DNA of 13,748 nucleotides from Bacillota bacterium (GTDB lineage: Bacteria > Bacillota > Sulfobacillia > Symbiobacteriales > Symbiobacteriaceae). How positions within the stretch are numbered: position 1 is the stretch's first letter; every line of letters starts with the position of its first letter. Made by a program: the position numbers and the translations under genes. The DNA lies in NCBI GenBank assembly GCA_028287415.1, contig JAQBPS010000192.1:1-13748 (forward strand), read 5' to 3'. Positions 1 to 6,222 of the stretch are shown piece after piece. The notes beneath the pieces were generated by a model that was not told the origin of the DNA, made no database searches, and saw only the letters and a program-made list of their open reading frames with translations.

Positions 1-1415
1 TGCTCCCAGATCTTCTCGGGCGTGTGGATCAGCACCGGCGTGAGCAGGACGCCCAGCAAGCGCAGAGTTTCAGCGAGGTTGTACAGCACATTGGCCAGTT
101 GGTCGGCCTTCGCCGGATCCTTGGCCAGCGCCCAGGGCGCCTGCTCATCGATATACTTGTTCGCCCGGCCCACGAGCTGCCACAGAGCCAGGACCGCAGT
201 ACTGATCTCCAGCTTGTCGAACGCTGCCTCGTACTCCGGGAGCACTTCAGCGGCGAGCGTCGCCAGGATCTGATCGTCCTGGGCGGTCACCGGTGCGGGA
301 ATGGTCCCGCCGGCGAACTTATTGATCATCTGTGTGGTACGGGAAAGCAAGTTTCCCAAGTCATTCGCCAGGTCGACGTTCGTGCGGAGAACGAACGCGT
401 CCTCGGTATAGGTGCCGTCTGCCCCAAAGGGCACTTCACGCAGCAGGTAATACCGGACAGCGTCCAGGCCGTACTTCTCGATCAGGGTGAAGGGATCCAC
501 GACATTGCCCTTGGATTTGCTCATTTTCTCGCTGCCTGCACCGAACAGCAGCCAGCCGTGACCGAAGACCCGCTCCGGGAGCGGTTCGCCCAGCGCCATC
601 AGAATGCACGGCCAGATGATCGTGTGGAAGCGGACAATCTCCTTGCCCACGAGGTGCACATTGGCTGGCCAGAATTTCTGGTACAGTTGATCGTTCTCTG
701 TGCCCCAGCCAAGCGCAGTGATGTAGTTGGAGAGCGCATCGAGCCATACGTAGATCACCTGGCTCTCATCCACCGGCACCGGGATGCCCCACTTGACGGT
801 CGCCCGGGAGACGCACAGATCCTCCAGGCCCTGCTTGATGAAGGAGATCATCTCATTCTTGCGCGAGGCGGGCTGGATGAAGTCGGTCGCCTCGATGTGC
901 GCGAGCAGGCGATCAGCATACTTGGACAGCCGGAAGAAGTAGCTTTCTTCCTTCATCAGTTCCACCGGGCGCCCGCAGTCAGGGCAGAGGTTGCCGTCCT
1001 TCAGCTTGCCCTCCAGCCAGAAAGTCTCGCACGGCGTGCAGTACCAACCCTCATAGGACGACTTGTAAATGTCGCCCTGCTCGTAAAGCCGGGTAAAAAT
1101 CTGCTGCACAGCCTTCTCATGGCGGGGCTCTGTCGTCCGGATGAAATCATCATAGGAGATGTGCAGCGCCTGCCACAGCTCCTTGACCCAGTCCACGATC
1201 TCGTCGACAAACTGCTGCGGCGTCTTGCCTACCGCAGCCGCGGCCCGCTCAATCTTCTGGCCGTGCTCGTCCGTGCCCGTGAGGAACCAGGTCTCGTCAC
1301 CCCTGCGGCGATGGTAGCGCGCCAGCGCATCGGCAGCCACGGTCGTGTAGGAGTGACCGATATGGAGCTTGTCGCTGGGGTAATAAATCGGCGTGGTAAT
1401 GTAGAACTTCGACAC
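1..1415 (-). CDS. metG: Methionyl-tRNA synthetase, zinc-containing type (C-terminus beyond the window)
   Basis: Charges tRNA-Met with methionine in the cytoplasm. This is a class I synthetase: the HIGH signature is at residues 18-21 (bases 1353-1364) and KMSKS at residues 297-301 (513-527), followed by GNVVDP. Two CxxC pairs (C126/C129 and C144/C147) form the zinc knuckle of the Thermus/Bacillus-like branch. 471 codons are visible, ending inside the helical anticodon-binding domain (the segment ending PEKIWE). Bacillus-type enzymes are about 650 residues, so the rest, probably including the C-terminal tRNA-binding domain, lies left of the window. The start is GTG at 1415, 7 nt after an AAGGAGG site (1423-1429). 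An ATG just upstream is out of frame. Expression is very probably controlled by the T-box leader at 1492-1775. Family assignment is secure. Confidence 0.97.
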   Translation of the reverse strand, partial: MSKFYITTPIYYPSDKLHIGHSYTTVAADALARYHRRRGDETWFLTGTDEHGQKIERAAAAVGKTPQQFVDEIVDWVKELWQALHISYDDFIRTTEPRHEKAVQQIFTRLYEQGDIYKSSYEGWYCTPCETFWLEGKLKDGNLCPDCGRPVELMKEESYFFRLSKYADRLLAHIEATDFIQPASRKNEMISFIKQGLEDLCVSRATVKWGIPVPVDESQVIYVWLDALSNYITALGWGTENDQLYQKFWPANVHLVGKEIVRFHTIIWPCILMALGEPLPERVFGHGWLLFGAGSEKMSKSKGNVVDPFTLIEKYGLDAVRYYLLREVPFGADGTYTEDAFVLRTNVDLANDLGNLLSRTTQMINKFAGGTIPAPVTAQDDQILATLAAEVLPEYEAAFDKLEISTAVLALWQLVGRANKYIDEQAPWALAKDPAKADQLANVLYNLAETLRLLGVLLTPVLIHTPEKIWE

Positions 1416-1422
1416 AGTTCAT

Positions 1423-1429
1423 CCTCCTT
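1423..1429 (-). promoter_or_regulatory. Ribosome binding site of metG, deciding a GTG start
   Basis: AAGGAGG on the minus strand, 7 nt before GTG at 1415. It settles the start, because the nearby ATG at 1422 touches the site and reads out of frame. Confidence 0.85.
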
Positions 1430-1491
1430 GCAAATGGCTCAGGCTGCGGCGGGCCCACGGGCCGACTGCTCTGCGGGCCCCTCCCTCCGGC

Positions 1492-1775
1492 AAAATAAAA
1501 ACACCTCGCCCCTGCAAAGGGACGAGGTGTTGTCCTCGTGGTACCACCCTGGTTTGCGCCCCTCTTGCGAGGCGCGCCTTGGCAGGTACGGGCTGAACGC
1601 CAATACCCCGGCCCGGTAACGGGGGCCTGCCGTCATGGCCTACGCAGTTCATAAGAACCTTCGACCAGCTGCTCAGGAGGCATGTTCCGACCATCTTGTC
1701 CACCGCCGGTTTGCACCTGACCCGGCTCTCTGCAGGTGGCCTCAGGCCATACTCATCTCCATCATCGCCTGTAAT
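1492..1775 (-). ncRNA. T-box riboswitch leader of metG
   Basis: Untranslated leader that senses uncharged tRNA and lets transcription continue into metG. The T-box core AGGGTGGTACCACG lies at 1537-1550 and is followed by a strong terminator hairpin (1496-1531) with a T-rich tail. Stem I is recognisable: AGTA at about 1755-1758 faces GAA at about 1685-1687, as in the loop-E motif of the specifier loop, and the distal part carries AGAGAGCC and GGTGCAAACC (1705-1731). The triplet after GGAAC is ATG (1683-1681), consistent with a methionine specifier; read one base earlier it would be CAT (His). The downstream gene favours Met. The 5' end is estimated from the promoter at 1782-1811. Stems II and III were not worked out. 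Confidence 0.9.
1496..1531 (-). terminator. Regulated intrinsic terminator of the T-box leader
   Basis: Minus-strand stem AACACCTCG(T)CCC / GGGGCGAGGTGTT with loop TTTGCA, followed by TTTTATTTT. The 5' half of the stem lies just after the T-box core, as expected for a terminator that competes with the antiterminator. Confidence 0.88.
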
Positions 1776-1781
1776 GCCCCT

Positions 1782-1811
1782 AGTATATGCGACGGCGAAA
1801 ACGCCTGTCAA
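1782..1811 (-). promoter_or_regulatory. Sigma-A promoter of the metG T-box transcript
   Basis: Minus strand: perfect -35 TTGACA (1806-1811), 18-nt spacer, -10 TATACT (1782-1787). Predicted start is near 1775, giving a leader of about 360 nt before metG. Confidence 0.82.
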
Positions 1812-1819
1812 GTCTGGCA

Positions 1820-1851
1820 CGCCACCTTCATGAGGCTGGATACTGGTGGCG
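1820..1851 (-). repeat. Hairpin between herA and the metG promoter
   Basis: A perfect 7-bp inverted repeat, CGCCACC (1820-1826) and GGTGGCG (1845-1851), sits just after the herA stop codon. No T-run follows on the minus strand, so intrinsic termination is doubtful. It may stabilise the nurA-herA mRNA 3' end, or read-through may enter the T-box leader. Confidence 0.4.
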
Positions 1852-1855
1852 CACG

Positions 1856-3655
1856 CTATGCACCCGACCTCAGACGGTACTGGGCCATGCCGAGAAAGGT
1901 CTCCTTTTCCAGGTGTCCGGCCTCGACCAGGCCGTCGAGTCGCGAGCGTAGCGCATCGACCGTATACGAGTGTCCCTGCTTGGCCAGGTCTCGGGTCAGA
2001 TCGATCAGCTGAGCATCGTTGAAGACCCCGTACTTGGCCAGAACGGGCCCTACCGTGGTCAGGAAGCCGTCGGACTGTACCTGCACCTGCTCCCCCAATT
2101 CGTCGAAGGGGTTCTCCGTGTTTGGGCTGCAGGTCTTGGCCATGCGGATGCGCACCGGCACGGTTCGCCCGAAGATCGCGCTTGAGATAAAGGTGTCGCC
2201 TGACCGCAGGAACGGCAGGCGGCGGGCCTCCTCGTGCGTCAGGTCGGTCTCCTCCTTGATGGTGGCGATATCCGAGGCGCGGACCGTCCGGAAGACGCAC
2301 TTCGTGTTCAGCTGAGCGGTCACCGTCTCATCCAGCAGGGTCGGCCGCTGCGTGGCCAGGATCAGGAAGACCCCGTACTTGCGGCCCTCCTGGGCAATCT
2401 CCTTGATGATCGATTTGGCCGGCGCCTCGAAACCCTTGGGTGCAAAGTTGTGCGCCTCATCCGTCACAAGCACAAAGGGCGGGAAATAGACGCCTGGCTC
2501 GCGCCGGAACTGGGCGTCCTTATAATCCCGGCGCTGCCGGTATAGCGTACCGGTCACGTAGGAGGCGAAGACGTTCAACATCCAGATGGGTCCCTGCACC
2601 ACTGTCAGCTGGCCTGCCCGCAGCGCTGCCTCGATGGGCTTGATGTCATTGGTGAAGAGCCCCGCCCGAAATAGCCGGTTGAGGCGCCACTGAATGCCCT
2701 TGACGCTCGACAGCGGAATGCCACGAGCCTCGCCCGAAGCGCCCCCCTTGCCCTCTCCTCCCTCAAGGGCGGTCACCAGGTCATCGATTCGGCCGGAGAA
2801 TGTCGTATGGGTGTCGTGGTTCTTATGGAGCGCCTCGACGGCGCTTGTCATCCCTTCAGAAAGTCCGCTGGCGGCATTGAGCAGAGCGAGCAGGTCCCGC
2901 GTGTTCAGATCCTTGAAGTTGACGCCCACATCCTGGCCCACCTGGAACGCCTTGAAGCGCTCCTCGAACTTGAGATCCCGGTAGCCGGGCGGACTGTTGG
3001 CCGGTGTATCCGTGAACGTGAGCTCGTAGTGAGGATCAAACACCAGCGTCGGGATCCGCAGCTTCATCAGCTCTTCGAGGAATACCCGCAGACCGAAAGA
3101 CTTGCCTGATCCGGAACCGCCAAAGATGCCGATGTGTGGGTACTGCTGCATTGCACGGGGATCAAAGATGAACGGCACCCCGTCCTGATCCCGCACCTGT
3201 CCGTCCACGAGCAGCCGTGCCCGGCCCTGAAGGGTAGCCGGCATGCCCGCCGCAAGGTTGTCCGTCGCCTGGATGACGCCGAGCACCAGGCTCTGATCGG
3301 GCTGCCCCTTGACCAGGAAGGAGCTCACCTCTTCAAACAGCGGCTCCCGCACGTCGGTGCCGGGCCGGACCGGCACCTGAATGCGCTCCAACAGCCGGAC
3401 CTTTGCGACGTGAACATCATGCTGGGCGATGTCGTAGTCAAGGGAATCCTTCAGCGCCTTGAAGACCTCGGGTCCAACGATCCCCTTCTCCAGGTTGAAG
3501 TCGAGAAAGCGGTTAAAGGATTGCGTCTCTACGACCTCGCCCTTGGGGAAATCCAAGGCCGGGTCGTTGATAATCAGGTATTCATTCATCCGGAACGGGC
3601 GCGCCTGATCAATCACGATAACTTCCTGCTCGTTCGTCAGACCGACAACCTGCAT
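1856..3655 (-). CDS. herA: HerA-type hexameric DNA-translocating ATPase, partner of NurA
   Basis: 599 residues. The N-terminal 170 residues match the beta-rich HAS-barrel region of HerA. The FtsK/HerA-type RecA core follows: Walker A GGSGSGKS at 179-186, Walker B FVLVTDEAH at 394-402, and the sensor segment LILATQRP at 431-438. The last 70 residues look like a small winged-helix or lid extension (inference). In archaea HerA forms a hexamer that pumps DNA into the NurA nuclease dimer for 5'-end resection; bacterial homologues occur in Thermus/Deinococcus and some Firmicutes, and HerA ATPases also serve in antiphage systems with other effectors. It lies 15 nt after nurA. An AGGGAGG site (3664-3670) directly after the nurA stop decides the ATG start, so the two are co-transcribed. 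Which repair or defence role it plays here cannot be read from sequence. Confidence 0.93.
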   Translation of the reverse strand: MQVVGLTNEQEVIVIDQARPFRMNEYLIINDPALDFPKGEVVETQSFNRFLDFNLEKGIVGPEVFKALKDSLDYDIAQHDVHVAKVRLLERIQVPVRPGTDVREPLFEEVSSFLVKGQPDQSLVLGVIQATDNLAAGMPATLQGRARLLVDGQVRDQDGVPFIFDPRAMQQYPHIGIFGGSGSGKSFGLRVFLEELMKLRIPTLVFDPHYELTFTDTPANSPPGYRDLKFEERFKAFQVGQDVGVNFKDLNTRDLLALLNAASGLSEGMTSAVEALHKNHDTHTTFSGRIDDLVTALEGGEGKGGASGEARGIPLSSVKGIQWRLNRLFRAGLFTNDIKPIEAALRAGQLTVVQGPIWMLNVFASYVTGTLYRQRRDYKDAQFRREPGVYFPPFVLVTDEAHNFAPKGFEAPAKSIIKEIAQEGRKYGVFLILATQRPTLLDETVTAQLNTKCVFRTVRASDIATIKEETDLTHEEARRLPFLRSGDTFISSAIFGRTVPVRIRMAKTCSPNTENPFDELGEQVQVQSDGFLTTVGPVLAKYGVFNDAQLIDLTRDLAKQGHSYTVDALRSRLDGLVEAGHLEKETFLGMAQYRLRSGA

Positions 3656-3670
3656 GCCTGCTGCCTCCCT

Positions 3671-4660
3671 TTAGAAGAATCGCGCGTCGCGTTTGGAGGC
3701 AAAGACCCGGCGCACCTGTGGATCAAGCAACTGCACGTAGGCCTCCAGTTCCGCATGCGTCAGGCGAACCTCCCGGTCCACCAGATCCAGCCAGATCGGA
3801 ATGCCCCGACCGTCGGCAGGAGAGATCGTGAACAGGTAGTCCGCCAGCCAACTGACCCCTGCAGCCGCTTGCTCCTCCAACAGGTCAAGCCCCACCACGC
3901 CGGGCTCCCGCGACGACTGCATGAACCAGGTCCGGATCCGGGTAGCCGTGTCTGCGTCCTGCCCTTGTCGAGCGGTGCCTTTGGCGGGGCGAGCCACCTC
4001 GAGCACCTCGCCGTAATCAAGCACACGCCACAGCAAGTCCCGGTCATAGCGGTTGCGCCATCCCGACGGGAGTGCATCGCCCATGACGCTTGCGATCACT
4101 TTCGATTCGATATTCTCGATGCAGCCAGCTAACAAAATATTCTCCTGTATAACTTTTTCCCTTAAAATTGAGAAGGATTCCTTGGTACGCATGTCGAATC
4201 TTACCAGCGGACCATCCATTAGGATTACTGCCGGCCGGTACGCATCGATGGCCGCAAGCGCGGCCTGTACCTCCAGGTTGGCCAGCTTCCGCTGCCGCAC
4301 CTCATTGTCGTTGCGGAGGGCGATCTCGGCTTCCGCCTCATCTTCAGGCGGCAGCGGGCAGTGAATATCTTTGAGGCTAATGCCTTCTCCCCGGGACGGC
4401 TTCGCCAAAGCCCGCAGGAAGTCGACGTAGTACGGAAAGTGGCTACCAAAAGAATTGATCGTGCCGTCGACACCGACGAGCAGTCGGTCCTCAAAGCGCC
4501 CCGCAAGTGCCTCCCCGTTCAGTCGGTTGAGCGGGCGGAGCTCACCAATCTGCCTGAGGGTCTCTCGTCTTTGCGTACGGTCGCCCAGACGCTCATCTGA
4601 CAGTTCGCCGCTCAGCCGGCCATTTAGCCGCTGGAGCTGCATCACCCATTCATCAGCCAT
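3671..4660 (-). CDS. nurA: NurA-family 5'-3' nuclease
   Basis: 329 residues. NurA is a metal-dependent nuclease with an RNase H-like core that resects DNA ends with HerA. Visible support: GVDGT (D65) near the N-terminus matches the first catalytic Asp motif, E130 lies in the conserved LE helix, ILMDGPL (D149) matches the second Asp strand, and ESK (K187) lies in the position of the conserved lysine segment. The C-terminal DLVDREVRLTH block and the hydrophobic tail are typical of the region that contacts HerA in archaeal structures. Length fits the family. ATG at 4660 is preceded by a moderate AAAGGTGGG site with long spacing (about 12 nt), so the start is somewhat uncertain. It is the first gene of a two-gene operon with herA, divergent from abrB across 224 bp. 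Confidence 0.88.
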   Translation of the reverse strand: MADEWVMQLQRLNGRLSGELSDERLGDRTQRRETLRQIGELRPLNRLNGEALAGRFEDRLLVGVDGTINSFGSHFPYYVDFLRALAKPSRGEGISLKDIHCPLPPEDEAEAEIALRNDNEVRQRKLANLEVQAALAAIDAYRPAVILMDGPLVRFDMRTKESFSILREKVIQENILLAGCIENIESKVIASVMGDALPSGWRNRYDRDLLWRVLDYGEVLEVARPAKGTARQGQDADTATRIRTWFMQSSREPGVVGLDLLEEQAAAGVSWLADYLFTISPADGRGIPIWLDLVDREVRLTHAELEAYVQLLDPQVRRVFASKRDARFF

Positions 4661-4884
4661 CGGATATGTGACCCACCTTTGGTTGGAATGCCCAAATTGG
4701 CTCTTGACTCGGGACCATTATCCAGTTATGGTTATCTCAGGGGAAAAACATAGATGAACTATGTGACCCCCAAAAAGTCACGAAGATAATGATAGGTCTC
4801 AGTATTGACTATTTCTGGCATAAATGTTATCATGAACCTGGCACACAGCTTGACTATATCAGATAAAGGAGGGACACGAGCGCT
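4661..4884. other. Shared control region between nurA and abrB
   Basis: AT-rich compared with the flanking genes. It holds the abrB promoter (4805-4833) and several small repeats: TATGTGACCC twice (4665-4674 and 4760-4769), CATAG/CTATG (4749-4763), GTGAC/GTCAC (4763-4781), and TTGACTAT twice (4805-4812 and 4850-4857). No convincing nurA promoter was found; GATAAT (4717-4722, minus strand) is the best -10 candidate but has no clear -35. Confidence 0.6.
4805..4833 (+). promoter_or_regulatory. Promoter of abrB
   Basis: TTGACT (4805-4810), 17-nt spacer, TATCAT (4828-4833), preceded by TGT as an extended -10. Predicted transcription start near 4840, giving a leader of about 45 nt that contains a second TTGACTAT copy. 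Confidence 0.72.
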
Positions 4885-5145
4885 ATGATGAAGTCTACGG
4901 GTATCGTCCGTAAGGTCGACGAACTGGGCCGGGTAGTTATCCCGATCGAGCTGCGCCGCACCCTGAGCATCGAAGAGAAGGACTCCCTCGAGATTTACGT
5001 TGACGGTGACAAGATCATCCTGCGTAAGTACGAGCCCGCGTGCGTTTTCTGCGGTAATGCGGCGAATGTCGAGAACTTCAAGGGCAAGAACGTTTGCCAG
5101 TCCTGCCTCGCCTCTATGGCTGGTCGGGCTTCCCAGGCCGGTTAA
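4885..5145 (+). CDS. abrB: AbrB/SpoVT-family transition-state regulator with a CxxC-CxxC tail
   Basis: 86 residues. The N-terminal 50 residues are almost identical to B. subtilis AbrB (STGIVRKVDELGRVVIPIEL, then RRTLSIEEKDSLEIYVDG) and form the swapped-hairpin DNA-binding domain. The C-terminus differs from the B. subtilis multimerisation domain: it carries CVFC and CQSC (two CxxC pairs), probably a zinc knuckle, as in clostridial AbrB proteins. AbrB proteins are global repressors of stationary-phase genes and often regulate themselves. The AAGGAGGG site (4866-4873) supports ATG at 4885; the next ATG (4888) is the alternative. It is the only plus-strand gene here, monocistronic with its own promoter and terminator, as in B. 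subtilis. Confidence 0.96.
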   Translation: MMKSTGIVRKVDELGRVVIPIELRRTLSIEEKDSLEIYVDGDKIILRKYEPACVFCGNAANVENFKGKNVCQSCLASMAGRASQAG

Positions 5146-5173
5146 ACCATCTCACTAAACCGCATAACAGCCG

Positions 5174-5208
5174 AGCACTCCTGTATTGTCGGGAGTGCTT
5201 TCTTTTTT
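5174..5208 (+). terminator. Intrinsic terminator of abrB
   Basis: Stem AGCACTCC (5174-5181) / GGAGTGCT (5192-5199), 10-nt loop, then TTCTTTTTT. On the opposite strand there is no T-run after the stem, so it serves abrB only. Confidence 0.9.
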
Positions 5209-5258
5209 GCAGGCGGCCGCAAAACTACCTGCTCGGGTTGCCCTGTTCCTTGAAACGA

Positions 5259-6101
5259 TTACTGCTCCTTCAAATCGAGAAGTGCCTGGTAGACATCCCG
5301 TCTGGATAGCCCGAACCGCACAGCCACCTCTTTCATGGCCGCCTTCCGATCCAGCCCGGTCTCCTCCAGGCTTGCCACAGCGGCCGCCAGGGACTCCGGG
5401 GTCGCCGCCGCCTCAGCGGGCTCCGGGAGGGGCGCCGCACCGTCAACCACCAGCACAAACTCGCCCCGGGGCGCATGCGTCTCAAAGTGGGCGATCAGTT
5501 CTGACGGCGTCCCGCGCACAACCTCCTCGTAGAGCTTGGTCAACTCCCGCGCCGCCGCCATCGGCCGTTCCCCAAGCGCCGCCTGTAGGTCCCCCAGCGT
5601 CTCCAGCAATCGGTGCGGCGCCTCATAGATGATCCATGTTCGTGGCTCAGCTTTCAGGCGTTCCAGCGCGGCGCGCCGCTCTTTCTTCCTGGGGGGCAGG
5701 AACCCCTCAAAGACGAAGCGGACCGTGCTCAAGCCGGAGACGACAAGACCTGTGGTGAAGGCCGTGGGTCCGGGAATGGGCACCACGTTTACCCCAGATG
5801 CGATCGCCAGCCGCACGAGATCCTCACCGGGATCGGAAATGGCCGGCATTCCTGCATCCGTCACCAGGGCGATATCTTCTCCGGCCTGCATGCGCTCAAT
5901 CAACACTGGTCCGGCAGTCCGCTGGTTGTGCTCATGATAGCTCACCAGCGGGGTATGAATGTCAAAGTGGCTGAGCAGCTTACGGCTCTGGCGGGTGTCC
6001 TCGGCGGCGATCACCGACGCCTCCCGCAGTATGCGGAGCGCCCGCTGTGTGATGTCTTCCAGGTTTCCGATCGGTGTACCGACGATGTACAACGTACCCA
6101 T
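5259..6101 (-). CDS. rsmI: 16S rRNA (cytidine(1402)-2'-O)-methyltransferase
   Basis: 280 residues from the ATG at 6101. RsmI uses S-adenosylmethionine to 2'-O-methylate C1402 in the decoding centre of 16S rRNA. It belongs to the tetrapyrrole-methylase fold: GTPIGNLEDIT at residues 8-18, AEDTRQSRKLL near 40-50, then the conserved DAGMPAISDPGEDLV and PGPTAF blocks. A C-terminal helix-turn-helix-like tail (LDRKAAMKEVAVRFGLSRRD) is usual for the family. GGAGGAGG at about 6106-6113 decides this start; the frame is open upstream but lacks other support. In B. subtilis (yabC) it lies next to abrB, as here. The usual neighbours yabB and yazA are absent. Confidence 0.96.
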   Translation of the reverse strand: MGTLYIVGTPIGNLEDITQRALRILREASVIAAEDTRQSRKLLSHFDIHTPLVSYHEHNQRTAGPVLIERMQAGEDIALVTDAGMPAISDPGEDLVRLAIASGVNVVPIPGPTAFTTGLVVSGLSTVRFVFEGFLPPRKKERRAALERLKAEPRTWIIYEAPHRLLETLGDLQAALGERPMAAARELTKLYEEVVRGTPSELIAHFETHAPRGEFVLVVDGAAPLPEPAEAAATPESLAAAVASLEETGLDRKAAMKEVAVRFGLSRRDVYQALLDLKEQ

Positions 6102-6133
6102 GGTGCCTCCTCCAATCCCCACGAAACGGAAAA

Positions 6134-6198
6134 CGCCCCGGATGCGAGATGACGCGCAGGCCATGGCGGCCCGGCTCATCCTGTCGCTCTCCGGGGCG
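6134..6198 (-). repeat. Long-loop inverted repeat between ricT and rsmI
   Basis: CGCCCCGGA (6134-6142) and TCCGGGGCG (6190-6198) form a perfect 9-bp stem with a 47-nt interior that could fold further. On the minus strand it is followed by TTTTCCGTTTC, so it may act as a weak terminator or attenuator after ricT. Not proven. Confidence 0.35.
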
Positions 6199-6222
6199 CG
6201 ATCTCCTCAGGAGTTGCCTCCG

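Noticed and set aside
24..1619. 531-codon open frame on the plus strand
   Set aside because: It is antisense to metG and the T-box leader, both of which carry unmistakable motifs; long shadow frames are expected in GC-rich DNA.
1419..2300. 293-codon minus-strand frame between metG and herA
   Set aside because: It runs through the end of herA in another frame, the metG promoter, the T-box and its terminator, and resembles no family.
3134..4132. 332-codon plus-strand frame
   Set aside because: Antisense to herA and nurA, crosses both genes, and shows no recognisable domain.
4704..4732. TTGACT, 17 nt, TATGGT as a second plus-strand promoter for abrB
   Set aside because: The -10 is poor, and the element at 4805-4833 is clearly better and closer to the gene.
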